Shown in pieces: positions 1-8,604 of a stretch of DNA of 49,837 nucleotides (position 1 is the first letter of the stretch; each line of letters starts with the position of its first letter). The position numbers and the translations under genes are program-made. The notes beneath the pieces were generated by a model that was given only the letters and a program-made list of their open reading frames with translations, was not told the origin of the DNA and did no database searches. The stretch spans positions 1-49,837 of the forward strand of contig NZ_JAQUVG010000012.1 of assembly GCF_028693495.1 (NCBI RefSeq), written 5' to 3'. The stretch is from Zoogloea sp. GTDB taxonomy: Bacteria; Pseudomonadota; Gammaproteobacteria; Burkholderiales; Rhodocyclaceae.

Positions 1-1197
1 CCCCCGCGATCTTCACCGAAACACCCGACTCGGGGATGTCCTGCAGGTGCTCGAGGATCAGCCCGTTGAGCGTCTTGGGCCATCGATGGGCAGGTTCAGG
101 CCCAGTTTCCGGTTGAGGGCCCGGATGTGCTGGCTGCCATCGGTGACCACCGAGCCGTCCGCACGCCACTCGAGCTTGCTGGCTCCGTCGGGCGTGCTGG
201 TGGTGAATTTGCCGATCAGCTCCTCGATGATGTCTTCCAGGGTCACCAGGCCGAGGATCTCCCCGTACTCGTCCACCACCAGCCCGAGGCGCTCCCGGTT
301 TTCCTGGAAGAACTGGAGCTGGGAATAGATGGGGGTGCTGGCCGGGATGAAATACGGCTTGGTCAGCATCTCCCGCAGGTCCCCCGCCGACAGGCTGTGG
401 TCCAGGGTCTGGGCCAGCACCCGGCGCACGTGAAGGATGCCGATCACCGAGTTCATCTCCCCGTCGAACACCGGCAGGCGGGTGTGATAGCAGGTGGCCA
501 GGTGGCCCTCGATCACGCCCAGCGGATCGGAGATGTCGAGGGCTTCGATCTGGTTGCGGGGGGTCATCACATCCTCGACGGTGATGTCCTCCAGTTCGAA
601 CAGATTGAGCAGGATGCTGCGGTGCTTGGGAGGAATGAAGGCGCCGGATTCGATGACCATGGTGCGCAGCTCCTCGGCGGACAGTGTGTGGGCTTCGCCG
701 TCACCGTTGTTGCGGATGCGCAGCAGGCGCAGCAGTCCGGCCACGAACAGATTGACGAACCAGACCACGAAGTAGAGGCCCTTGAGCAGCCCGGTCAGTG
801 GGTAGCTGACGACACAGGCCAGCCGGTTGGCGTGATTGGCGCCAACGACCTTGGGCGTGATCTCCGAGAACACCAGGATCATGAAGGTCACCACCAGGGT
901 GGACAGGCCCAGCACCCACTCCTCGTTGCCCAGCAACTGGATCGTGATCACGCTGACCAGGGTGGCCGCCGCCGCATTGACCAGGTTGTTGCACAGCAGG
1001 ATGATGCCCAGCAGCTTGTCGGTCCGGGCGAGGAGATCCAGGGCCAGGCGGGCCCCCCGGGAGCCGAGGTTGGCCGCCGAGCGCAGGCGATAGCGGTTGG
1101 ACGCCATCATGGCCGTCTCGGCCATGGAGAAGAAGCCGGACAGCGCCAGCAGCACCACGAGGATCGTGATCTGGGCGGAGAGGGGAATGCTGTTCAA
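1..1197 (-). CDS. CorC/HlyC-family (CNNM + CBS) membrane transporter, partial and frameshifted
   Basis: An N-terminal CNNM/DUF21 membrane domain of about four segments (ending near the LLRLLRIRNN stretch) is followed by a CBS pair (motifs VEDVMTPRNQIEAL and GILHVRRVL) and the start of a CorC_HlyC domain (LVVDEYGEILGLVTLEDIIEELIG). The family is linked to Mg/Co ion transport. The longest open frame begins at 1299, inside the upstream gene; the conserved protein (NSIPLSAQITILVVLLALSGFF) fits a TTG start at about 1197, though no good ribosome site is visible. The frame breaks at 77-79: removing the break lets translation continue as PKTLNGLILEHLQDIPESG to the window edge, so one base is missing in a G run. 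That is either a sequencing error or a true frameshift. The 3' end lies outside the window. Confidence 0.82.
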
Positions 1198-1249
1198 GCG
1201 AAGCTGACGGAATGACGACAAGCCAGTATTCGGCCCGTCCGGAGGCTTG

Positions 1250-2077
1250 TCAAGCCGCCCGGCCCAGCAGGACGTCGGCCACGAAGCGGCTGCCCACATA
1301 GGCCAGCATCAGCGCCACGAAGCCCGCGAGGGTCCAGTAGAGGGCCCTTCGGCCGCGCCAGCCCCAGGCCCTGCGGCCCACCAGCAGGGTGCCGAACAGG
1401 GTCCAGGAGATGATCGCGAAGACGGTCTTGTGGTCCAGCCGGAAGGCCCGGTCGAACAGGGCCTCGGAGAACAGGATGCCCGAGCCGAGGGTCAGGGTCA
1501 GCAGGATGAAGGCGATGCTGATCAGACGGAACAGCAGGGTTTCCATGGTCATCAGCGGCGGCAGGGCGTCGAAGGCCCGGCTCAGGCGCGCCCCGTGGAG
1601 ACGCCGTTCCGCCACGGCCATCAGCATGGCGTGGAGGGCTGCCAGGGTGAACAGGCTGTAGGCCAGCATCGCCACCACGAAATGGGCCCGGAACAGGGGG
1701 GCATTGACGTTGTCGAGGAGGTGCTGGTCGGGGAAGAAGGCCGGTAACAGGGTGCACAGGGTGGCCACCGGCATGGCCAGGGTCTGCAGACCCTCCAGCC
1801 GGGAATACAGGCTCTCGATCCAGTAAAAGAGCACGGCGAGCCACAGCATCAGGGACAGGGCCAGGCTGAAGCCGAAATGGATGCCCTCCGCCGAAAAGAA
1901 CAGGGAGTGGAGGGAAAAGCCGTGGCTCAGCAGGGCGAAGGCCATGATCACCCGCTCCCAGGGCAGCAGATCCAGGCGATGACCGGGCCGGGGGGCTACC
2001 CAGCGGCTATGCCAGAAGTGCACGCCGAGTGCGGCGTACAGGGAGGCGGGGAGCAGATGAAGTAGAATCGCAGGCAT
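1250..2077 (-). CDS. CcsA/YpjD-like cytochrome c assembly membrane protein
   Basis: This 275-residue protein has about eight hydrophobic segments and resembles the CcsA/ResC/HemX-like family as found in YpjD proteins, which sit next to ffh in many proteobacteria. The visible hallmarks are dispersed histidines in membrane loops and the late pattern ALFDRAFRLDHKTVFAIISWTLFG, which corresponds to the loop preceding the last segments. The full tryptophan-rich WWD motif of true haem-handling CcsA is not evident, so a direct role in cytochrome c maturation is uncertain. It is divergent from ffh with only 38 bp between the start codons, and the CorC-type gene follows it on the same strand, so they may be co-transcribed. 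Confidence 0.8.
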   Translation of the reverse strand: MPAILLHLLPASLYAALGVHFWHSRWVAPRPGHRLDLLPWERVIMAFALLSHGFSLHSLFFSAEGIHFGFSLALSLMLWLAVLFYWIESLYSRLEGLQTLAMPVATLCTLLPAFFPDQHLLDNVNAPLFRAHFVVAMLAYSLFTLAALHAMLMAVAERRLHGARLSRAFDALPPLMTMETLLFRLISIAFILLTLTLGSGILFSEALFDRAFRLDHKTVFAIISWTLFGTLLVGRRAWGWRGRRALYWTLAGFVALMLAYVGSRFVADVLLGRAA

Positions 2078-2115
2078 TCCTCAAGTTTACTCCAAGGCCT
2101 CGGTCACGAACCATC

Positions 2116-3474
2116 ATGCTGGATAACCTTACAACCCGCCTTGCCAAAGTCGTAAAAACCCTTCGCGGTCAGGCCCGCCTGAGCGAAGACAACATCCAGG
2201 ACGCCCTGCGTGAAGTCCGCATGGCCCTGCTGGAGGCCGATGTGGCCCTGCCCGTGGTCAAGGAGTTCGTTGCCCGCGTCAAGGAAAAGGCCGTCGGCAC
2301 CGAGGTGCTGAGCTCCCTCACGCCGGGTCAGGCCCTGATCGGGGTCGTCCACAAGGAGCTCACCGATCTCATGGGGGGCGCCCACAGCGGCCTCAACCTC
2401 GCCACCCAGCCGCCGGCCATCATCCTGATGGCGGGTCTGCAGGGGGCGGGCAAGACCACCACCACCGGCAAGCTCGGCAAGATGCTCGTCGAACGGATGA
2501 AGAAAAAGGTCATGGCGGTGTCCACCGACGTGTACCGCCCTGCGGCCATCGCCCAGCTGCAGACCGTGTCCCAGCAGGCCGACATCGAATTCTTTCCCGC
2601 CACCCCCGACCGGAAACCCCGGGATATCGCCCGGGCGGCAGTGGACTTCGCCCGCCGGCACTACATGGATGTGCTGCTGGTGGATACCGCCGGCCGGCTC
2701 GCCATCGACCAGGTGATGATGGAGGAGATCCAGGCCCTGCATGCGGCGCTCAATCCCATCGAGACCCTGTTCGTCGTCGATGCGATGCTCGGTCAGGATG
2801 CGGTCAACACCGCCCGGGCCTTCAACGAAGCCCTGCCGCTCACCGGGGTGGTCCTGACCAAGCTCGACGGCGATGCCCGGGGGGGCGCTGCCCTGTCGGT
2901 GCGCCACGTCACCGGCAAGCCCCTCAAGTTTGCCGGTGTGGGCGAAAAGCTCGGAGGTCTGGAGGAGTTCCATCCCGAGCGGATGGCCAGCCGGATCCTC
3001 GGGATGGGCGACATCCTGTCCCTGGTGGAAGACGCCCGGCGCGGCGTGGATGAGGACAAGGCCAAGGAGTTTGCCCAGAAGCTCAAGAGCGGCAAGGGGT
3101 TCGATCTCAACGACTTCAAGGATCAGCTGGGGCAGATGAAGAAGATGGGCGGTCTGACCAGCCTGCTCGACAAGCTGCCGGCCCAGTTCGCCCAGGCTGC
3201 GGGTCAGCTCCAGGGCGGTGTCGAGGACAAGGCGGTCAGGCGTATCGAGGGCATCATCAATTCCATGACCCCGGCCGAGCGGGCCAAGCCGGAAATCCTC
3301 AAGGCGTCCCGCAAGCGTCGTATCGCCGCGGGCGCAGGCGTGACGGTGCAGGAGGTCAACCGCCTGCTCAGCCAGTTCGAACAGACCCAGAAGATGATGA
3401 AGCAGTTCTCCAAGGGGGGCATGCAGAAGATGATGCGTGCCATGAAGGGACTGATGCCGGGCGGCCTGCGCTAG
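2116..3474 (+). CDS. ffh: Signal recognition particle GTPase Ffh
   Basis: Ffh is the protein subunit of the signal recognition particle; it binds 4.5S RNA and signal sequences and delivers ribosomes to FtsY at the membrane. The 452-residue length is normal. The N domain (LTTRLAKVVKTLRG) is followed by the G domain with P-loop GLQGAGKTTT, DTAGRL and TKLDGDARGGAALS, then a methionine-rich M domain (MKKMGG, QKMMKQFSKGGMQKMMRAMKGLMPGG). The ATG at 2116 starts the conserved MLDNLTTRL sequence; a longer upstream frame to 2029 overlaps the divergent gene and is not conserved-looking. The histidine kinase gene begins 5 bp after the stop. Confidence 0.97.
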   Translation: MLDNLTTRLAKVVKTLRGQARLSEDNIQDALREVRMALLEADVALPVVKEFVARVKEKAVGTEVLSSLTPGQALIGVVHKELTDLMGGAHSGLNLATQPPAIILMAGLQGAGKTTTTGKLGKMLVERMKKKVMAVSTDVYRPAAIAQLQTVSQQADIEFFPATPDRKPRDIARAAVDFARRHYMDVLLVDTAGRLAIDQVMMEEIQALHAALNPIETLFVVDAMLGQDAVNTARAFNEALPLTGVVLTKLDGDARGGAALSVRHVTGKPLKFAGVGEKLGGLEEFHPERMASRILGMGDILSLVEDARRGVDEDKAKEFAQKLKSGKGFDLNDFKDQLGQMKKMGGLTSLLDKLPAQFAQAAGQLQGGVEDKAVRRIEGIINSMTPAERAKPEILKASRKRRIAAGAGVTVQEVNRLLSQFEQTQKMMKQFSKGGMQKMMRAMKGLMPGGLR

Positions 3475-3479
3475 GTGTC

Positions 3480-5009
3480 GTGAGCTCGATCTCCCTGCGT
3501 TCGCTCTGCGATCGCCTGCCCATGGGTGATGAAGCCGCCCGTGAAGCCTGTGAGGTCTGCTACCGGGCCGTCTTCGAAGCCGTTTCCGATCCGTGCCTGG
3601 TGGTCAACCGCCAGGGCCGGATTGCTTCGGCGAATCCGGCGGCCGGAAAACTCTATGGCGTCGATCCGGCGACGCTGCCTGGGCAGCCCCTGGCGGAGTT
3701 CATCGCAGAGGCCCCTCCTGCCGGGCGGCTGTTCCATGAGCGGCCCGAGACCCTGGTGGCCGCCGGTTTCCAGCGGATCGATGGCCGTCACTTCATCGGC
3801 GAGGCCAGTGTCGCCTTCATCGGAGCGAACGAGAGCGAACTGGCCATCCTGGTGGTCCGCGATGTCACCGAGGTGCGGGAAACCCGCTCCCGGGTGGAGT
3901 CCCTCCAGGCTTCCGAGCGCCTCTGGCAGTTTGCCCTCGAAGGGCATGGGGATGCGCTCTGGGACTGGAATCTGGAAAGTGGCGAGATCCACGTCAGCCC
4001 GTCCTTTCAGGCCATCATCGGATGGCCTGACGAGCGCCCTCTGCGGGGCAACGACATCTGGCCGGCCCGCATTCACCCGGATGACCTGCGTCGCGCCATG
4101 GGCGCTTTTGCCGCCCACCTGTCCGGTGCCCGGCCGATCACCGAGGTCCAGTGCCGCCTGCGTCTCGAGGACGACAGCTACCGCTGGGTCGCCGTGCGGG
4201 GCAAGATCATGGAGCGGGACGAGCAGGGCCAGGCCCGGCGCATGATCGGCTCGGTGCGCGACATCCACGACAACTTTCTCAGTGCCGAGCAGGAAAAACG
4301 CCAGCAGCGGGAACTGGAACGAGCCGCCCGCCTGATTCATCTGGGGGAGATGGCCTCGGCCCTGGCCCATGAACTCAATCAGCCCCTCACCGCCCTGCGC
4401 AATTTCAGTGCCGTGGCCCTGCGGCGTCTGGACGAACTCGGAGCGGACCCGGCGGGCCTGCGGGAGCCGCTCCAGATGATCGCTGATCAGGCCCTGCGGG
4501 CCGGTGACATCGTTCACCAGGTGCGGGGCTTCGTGCGCAAGGGGGGGCGGGTGGTGACGCCGGTGGCCATCAATGAAGTGGTGCGCAGCGTCCGCCGGCT
4601 CATGCAGTTTGATGCCCGGGCCCATGGGGTGCAGTGCCAGCTCGACCTGGCCGACGCCCTCCCGCCGGTGCTGGCGGATCAGGGGCAGCTGGAGCAGGTT
4701 CTCGGAAACCTGATCAAAAACGGCATCGACGCCATGAGCCTGATGCCCCGGGCGCGGATCCTGCGGGTGAGTACCCGGCTCAACCCTGAGGGACAGGTGG
4801 AGGTGGCCGTTGCCGACACGGGGCCCGGCCTGGCTGAGGCCGTACGGGCCGATCCCTTTGCGCCCTTCGCCACCACCAAGCCCGATGGGGTCGGGCTGGG
4901 GCTGGCCATCTGCCGCACGATCATCGAAAACCACGCGGGGCGCATGTGGGTGGAGGCGGGTGACTGCGGTGGTGCCACCTTCTTTTTCAGTCTTCCGCCG
5001 GCACCCTGA
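3480..5009 (+). CDS. Soluble PAS-PAS sensor histidine kinase
   Basis: A 509-residue kinase without any membrane segment, hence probably cytoplasmic. Two PAS domains are visible: about residues 20-135 (VFEAVSDPCLVVNRQGRI) and 145-270 (PAS_3 type, ALWDWNLESGEIHVSPSF ... HPDD). A HisKA domain follows with the phospho-acceptor His at about residue 297 in ALAHELNQPLTALR, then an HATPase_c domain with NLIKNGIDAM, DTGPGL and GVGLGLAICRTIIENHAG. The GTG start at 3480 lies 5 bp after ffh; an ATG at 3522 is an alternative. The layout is like FixL/DctS/TtrS-type kinases, and the FixJ-type regulator 93 bp downstream is the obvious partner. No conserved PAS haem pocket could be confirmed by eye, so the signal is unknown. 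Confidence 0.92.
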   Translation: MSSISLRSLCDRLPMGDEAAREACEVCYRAVFEAVSDPCLVVNRQGRIASANPAAGKLYGVDPATLPGQPLAEFIAEAPPAGRLFHERPETLVAAGFQRIDGRHFIGEASVAFIGANESELAILVVRDVTEVRETRSRVESLQASERLWQFALEGHGDALWDWNLESGEIHVSPSFQAIIGWPDERPLRGNDIWPARIHPDDLRRAMGAFAAHLSGARPITEVQCRLRLEDDSYRWVAVRGKIMERDEQGQARRMIGSVRDIHDNFLSAEQEKRQQRELERAARLIHLGEMASALAHELNQPLTALRNFSAVALRRLDELGADPAGLREPLQMIADQALRAGDIVHQVRGFVRKGGRVVTPVAINEVVRSVRRLMQFDARAHGVQCQLDLADALPPVLADQGQLEQVLGNLIKNGIDAMSLMPRARILRVSTRLNPEGQVEVAVADTGPGLAEAVRADPFAPFATTKPDGVGLGLAICRTIIENHAGRMWVEAGDCGGATFFFSLPPAP

Positions 5010-5102
5010 AAAAGTCCGGCAGCCGGGATGAACGTCCCCGCGCCGGAGGGTCAAACTTCATGAAAAAGGTTCTCACCGCTGTCCTTTTGCGAGGAGTCCG
5101 CC

Positions 5103-5711
5103 ATGGCTGACAGATTGGTCTGCGTCGTGGACGATGACGATGCCGTTCGTCTCTCCATGGGTCTGCTTGTCGAAACCCTGGGGCTGCCGGTGCGCTGCTA
5201 TCCGGATGCGGGCAGCTTGCTGGCCGACGAAGGCGCCTTGGCACGCGCCCACTGCCTGATCCTGGATGTGCGCATGCCTGGCCTCTCGGGCATTGGTCTG
5301 CAGGAGCGCCTGCTCCGCCTGGGCAGCACGGTGCCCATCATCTTCGTGTCGGCCCACGGCGATGTGCCGATGGTGGCCCGGGCCATGCGTGAAGGCGCCT
5401 TCGATTTTTTCCAGAAGCCCTTCAACGAACAGAATCTGCTCGACCGGGTCAATGAGGCCGTACATCTGGCGGCCCGGCGCCGGCAGGAGGATGCCTGGCA
5501 GCGGGACATCCACGCACGGCTGGATGGACTCACCCAGCGCGAGCGGGACGTCCTGGACGGCATCCTCGCCGGCCGCCTCAACAAGCAGATTGCGGAAAAC
5601 CTGGGCATCAGCATGAAGACCGTGGAGCAGCACCGGGCTCGGGTCATGGAGAAGCTGCGGGTGGAGTCCCTGGCCGAACTGGTGCGCATCGTCACCCGCG
5701 CCGACCCCTGA
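5103..5711 (+). CDS. FixJ/NarL-type response regulator
   Basis: A 202-residue two-domain regulator. The receiver domain has the acidic cluster VVDDDD near residues 9-13, phospho-acceptor Asp55 in LILDVRMPG, and Lys105 in FQKPF. The C-terminal LuxR-type helix-turn-helix runs from about residue 138 (LTQRERDVLDGILAGRLNKQIAENLGISMKTVEQHRARVMEKL). This is the FixJ/TtrR/StyR layout and pairs with the upstream soluble PAS kinase. A clear ribosome site (gaggag) lies at about 5091-5096. Just past the stop is a perfect 16-bp palindrome that could be its operator, and the next gene is a phasin, which hints at but does not prove control of storage granules. Confidence 0.93.
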   Translation: MADRLVCVVDDDDAVRLSMGLLVETLGLPVRCYPDAGSLLADEGALARAHCLILDVRMPGLSGIGLQERLLRLGSTVPIIFVSAHGDVPMVARAMREGAFDFFQKPFNEQNLLDRVNEAVHLAARRRQEDAWQRDIHARLDGLTQRERDVLDGILAGRLNKQIAENLGISMKTVEQHRARVMEKLRVESLAELVRIVTRADP

Positions 5712-5726
5712 GGGATCAGGATTTGC

Positions 5727-5742
5727 TCAGGGTTAACCCTGA
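5727..5742. promoter_or_regulatory. 16-bp perfect palindrome, candidate operator
   Basis: TCAGGGTTAACCCTGA reads the same on both strands with no loop, which suits a dimeric DNA-binding protein better than an RNA hairpin. A second imperfect repeat (CCTGA-4-TCAGG, about 5707-5720) overlaps the end of the regulator gene just upstream. The pair lies between the response regulator and the phasin gene, about 180-210 bp ahead of the phasin start. The binding protein is unknown. Confidence 0.4.
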
Positions 5743-5918
5743 TGGAGCGGGGGGAAAGGCCGGATTTGGCTTTTCCGCCGGATTTGCGAACATGATGGCT
5801 GTTGCTGTTCGCCGTCAGGCGGACGCGTTTAAGGCCTGCTGCCCGAGCAAACCCGATAGAGGTGGGGGAGACACCCTTCAGGGCGGCATGTCGCAACCAC
5901 CCAAGGATGGAGTGCCTC

Positions 5919-6479
5919 ATGTCCGTAACGCCAATCGACCACATCAACCGTTTTCACCAGAGCGCCCTCGACCAGTGGATGGGCTTCGGTCAGCTGGTGG
6001 CTGATCAATTCGAACAACTCGCCCGCCTGCAGATTGCGGCCGGCTTTGAATCCACCCGGCGTGCCCTCGAGGCGGGCCATGCCCTGGCCGAGGTCCGCAC
6101 CGCCGAAGGCCTGCTGCAGTGGCAGGGAGCCCACGTTCACCCCGGCATCGAATACGCCACCGAGGTCTCGCGTGAGCACTTCGACGCCCTGCTGGCAAGC
6201 CGCGATGTGATCGCCGAGGCCCTGCGCCAGTCGGCGGCCAACGGCACCCACCAGATCCAGGCCGGTCTGGAGCGCCTCGCCGAAACCGCCCCGGCCGGAT
6301 TCGAAGCCTTCTTTGACGCCCTGCGGGGCAGCTTCCAGGCCCACCTGAACGCCATGGAGCATGCGGAGCGTCTGGGCGAGCAGGTGGACAAGCTCACCGG
6401 CGCCAGCGCCCTGGTCAGCCAGATTGCTGCTGCCCAGACGGCAGCGACCCGCGCGCCCGCGCGCCGCAAGGTGGCCTGA
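5919..6479 (+). CDS. Phasin family protein
   Basis: A 186-residue amphipathic, alanine-rich, all-helical protein with the phasin_2-like pattern (FHQSALDQWMGFGQLVADQFEQLARLQIA, then RAAL/EAGHALAEVRTAEGLLQWQ) and a Lys/Arg-rich tail (RAPARRKVA). Phasins coat polyhydroxyalkanoate granules and control their number and size. The window also contains phaC, two phaB and phaR, which supports this role. The ATG at 5919 is preceded by aaggatggag at about 5902-5911; the longer frame to 5802 has no phasin-like residues. About 200 bp lie between it and the upstream regulator. Confidence 0.85.
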   Translation: MSVTPIDHINRFHQSALDQWMGFGQLVADQFEQLARLQIAAGFESTRRALEAGHALAEVRTAEGLLQWQGAHVHPGIEYATEVSREHFDALLASRDVIAEALRQSAANGTHQIQAGLERLAETAPAGFEAFFDALRGSFQAHLNAMEHAERLGEQVDKLTGASALVSQIAAAQTAATRAPARRKVA

Positions 6480-6604
6480 GTCCAGCCCGGCCGGCAGAGC
6501 CCGGCCCAAGGCGGCTGTCCACCGGCCCTCCCGGTGCTCCGCCGCCCTGCGATGGTGCCAGCCCTGGCCCGAAAATCCGGTCAGGGCTGCTACCATCGCG
6601 TCCC

Positions 6605-7429
6605 ATGATGCTCCAGGATGATCTTCATGCCCGGGCCTACGCGGCCCTGATGGCACCCGACCCCGTCACGAAATGCCGCCTTGCCAGCACGCTCCAGGCC
6701 GACTGGCTGGACAGTGAGCGCACGCCTCCGCGCTGCAGCGCCACCCCCGTGCTCCCCGTTCCGGATGCCGGCCGTCCCGAACGCCCCGAACTGCTCCCCC
6801 ACACCGATCTGCCCCGCCGCAAACCCGGAGCGCCGGGGGGCCACGCCGCCCTGCTGCACGCCATCGCCCATATCGAGTTCAATGCCATTAACCTTGCACT
6901 GGACTGCATCTACCGCTACCGGGAGCTGCCCGCCGATTACTACACCGGCTGGCTGCAGGTGGCCGTGGAGGAGGCGTATCACTTTGGTCTCATCAGCGAC
7001 CGCCTGGCGGACCTGGGGCACGCCTACGGGGATTTTCCGGCGCACCGGGGCTTGTGGGACATGGCGGTCAAGACGGCAGAGGATCCTCTCATCCGGATGG
7101 CCCTGGTGCCTCGGGTGCTGGAGGCCCGGGGCCTCGACGCGACGCCGCCCATCGTCGCCAGCCTGCGCCGGATCGGTGATCAGGCCTCCATTGGGGTGCT
7201 GGACATCATCCTCCGGGACGAGATCGGTCACGTGGCCCTGGGAGACCGCTGGTTCCGCTATTTCTGCGCGCAAAGGGGGCTGGAGCCCGAGGCCACCTAC
7301 CTGGAGTTGATGGAGGCCTTCGACGCCCCCTGGCCGCCCCGTCCCCTGAATGCGGAAGCCCGCCGTCAGGCGGGCTTCAGTGAGGCCGAGATCGCCCGGC
7401 TGGAGGCAGGTAAGCCCCGCCGCCCGTAG
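6605..7429 (+). CDS. DUF455 ferritin-like domain protein
   Basis: A 274-residue protein with the ferritin-like four-helix pattern of the DUF455 family: Glu in AHIEFNAINLALD, the pair in VAVEEAYHFGLISDRL, Glu in VLEARGLDATPP, and the last helix in DIILRDEIGHVALGDRWF. These Glu/His residues are placed as di-metal ligands would be. The biochemical role of the family is not established; members have been seen beside tRNA- or stress-related genes. The start is an ATG doublet (MM) without a strong ribosome site. It converges with ccsB, with 20 bp between stop codons. Confidence 0.85.
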   Translation: MMLQDDLHARAYAALMAPDPVTKCRLASTLQADWLDSERTPPRCSATPVLPVPDAGRPERPELLPHTDLPRRKPGAPGGHAALLHAIAHIEFNAINLALDCIYRYRELPADYYTGWLQVAVEEAYHFGLISDRLADLGHAYGDFPAHRGLWDMAVKTAEDPLIRMALVPRVLEARGLDATPPIVASLRRIGDQASIGVLDIILRDEIGHVALGDRWFRYFCAQRGLEPEATYLELMEAFDAPWPPRPLNAEARRQAGFSEAEIARLEAGKPRRP

Positions 7430-7440
7430 GGTACGGCGGG
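7417..7440. terminator. Hairpin between convergent DUF455 and ccsB genes
   Basis: An imperfect GC-rich stem (left about 7417-7428, loop ggg, right 7432-7440) spans the stop codon of the DUF455 gene in the 20-bp gap before the ccsB stop. It has a bulged base and no T run, so it would at most be a weak shared terminator. Confidence 0.35.
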
Positions 7441-7449
7441 CCCGCGACC

Positions 7450-8589
7450 TTACAGCGACCCGTAGGAGTGCAGGCCCGACAGGAACATGTTGACGCCGAC
7501 AAAGGCGAAGGCAGTGACCACCAGACCGACGATGGCCCACCAGGCCAGCAGCGGGCCGCGCAGGCCCTTGGTCAGGCGGATGTGCAGCCAGGCCGCGTAG
7601 TTGAGCCACACGATGAAGGCCCAGGTCTCCTTCGGATCCCACTGCCAGTAGGTGCCCCAGGCCTCGGCTGCCCACAGGGCGCCCAGGATGGTGGCGATGG
7701 TGAAGAATGCGAAGCCGATGGCGATGGCCTTGTACATCACATCGTCCAGCACCTCGGCGGGCGGCAGGCGGCTGGCCAGGATGCCTTTGCGCACCAGCAG
7801 ATCGGCCACGCCGACCATCGCCGCCAGGGCAAAGGCCCCATAACCGATGAAGTTGGCGGGCACGTGCACCTTCATCCAGTAGCTTTGCAGGGCCGGGATC
7901 AGCGGCTGGATCTCCTGGGCTTCCCGGCTGAAGGTGTACCACAGCAGGAAGGCCACCGCCGCCGAGATCACCAGCAGCACGAAGGCCCCCATCCGGCGGG
8001 TGGCGTACTGGCCCTCGTAATACAGATAGAGCAGGCCGGTGATCAGCGAGAACAGCACGAAGACTTCGTAGAGGTTGCTGATGGGGATGTGCCCCACATC
8101 GGTGCCGATCAGATAACTCTCGTACCAGCGCACCAGCAGGCCGGTGGTGCCCATCAGGGTGGCCAGCCAGGTCAGGGCCGAGCCGGTTTTGTCGCCAAAG
8201 TCCGAGCGGGCGGCCAGGCCGATCCAGTAAGCGCCGGTGGCGATGAAGAAGAGGGCGCTCATCCACATGATCGCCGTCTGGCTGGAGATGAAGTACTTCA
8301 GCAGAAACACCTGCTCGGCGCGGGCCAGATCGCCCTGATAGAGGCTGAGGCTGGCCAGCGCCAGCACGGCGGCCGCGGCCAGGAACAGCCGGAAGGGCTG
8401 CCAGGCGGCTCCCAGGGCCACCAGGGCCGGGACGGTCAGGAACAGGATGCCCTTGTCGTAGACGTCCATGAAGTCGCCGTACTGGCGCAGGGCAAAGACT
8501 GCGCCACCGGCCAGGGCCAGGGCAAACAGCCAGTCCCCGGGATTCAGGCGGCTCAGGAAGGAGGAGTGACCCTTGTGGGCGATTTCCAT
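7450..8589 (-). CDS. ccsB: System II cytochrome c maturation haem handling protein CcsB (CcsA/ResC family)
   Basis: A 379-residue polytopic protein with the diagnostic tryptophan-rich WWD motif, WGTYWQWDPKETWAFIVWL, followed by the conserved HIRLTKG loop. With ResB it forms the synthetase that moves haem across the membrane and attaches it to CxxCH apocytochromes (System II). External histidines expected near the WWD domain are present (VHVPANFIGYG, HIPISN). It lies directly downstream of resB on the same strand with a 15-bp gap, so the two form one operon. The nearby cytochrome c4 is a natural client. Confidence 0.95.
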   Translation of the reverse strand: MEIAHKGHSSFLSRLNPGDWLFALALAGGAVFALRQYGDFMDVYDKGILFLTVPALVALGAAWQPFRLFLAAAAVLALASLSLYQGDLARAEQVFLLKYFISSQTAIMWMSALFFIATGAYWIGLAARSDFGDKTGSALTWLATLMGTTGLLVRWYESYLIGTDVGHIPISNLYEVFVLFSLITGLLYLYYEGQYATRRMGAFVLLVISAAVAFLLWYTFSREAQEIQPLIPALQSYWMKVHVPANFIGYGAFALAAMVGVADLLVRKGILASRLPPAEVLDDVMYKAIAIGFAFFTIATILGALWAAEAWGTYWQWDPKETWAFIVWLNYAAWLHIRLTKGLRGPLLAWWAIVGLVVTAFAFVGVNMFLSGLHSYGSL

Positions 8590-8604
8590 GGCGGGAACCT
8601 CGGA

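Noticed and set aside
127..1215. Long plus-strand open frame opposite the CorC-type gene
   Set aside because: It is a His/Gln/Asp/Gly-rich shadow of the GC-rich minus-strand gene with no recognisable domain.
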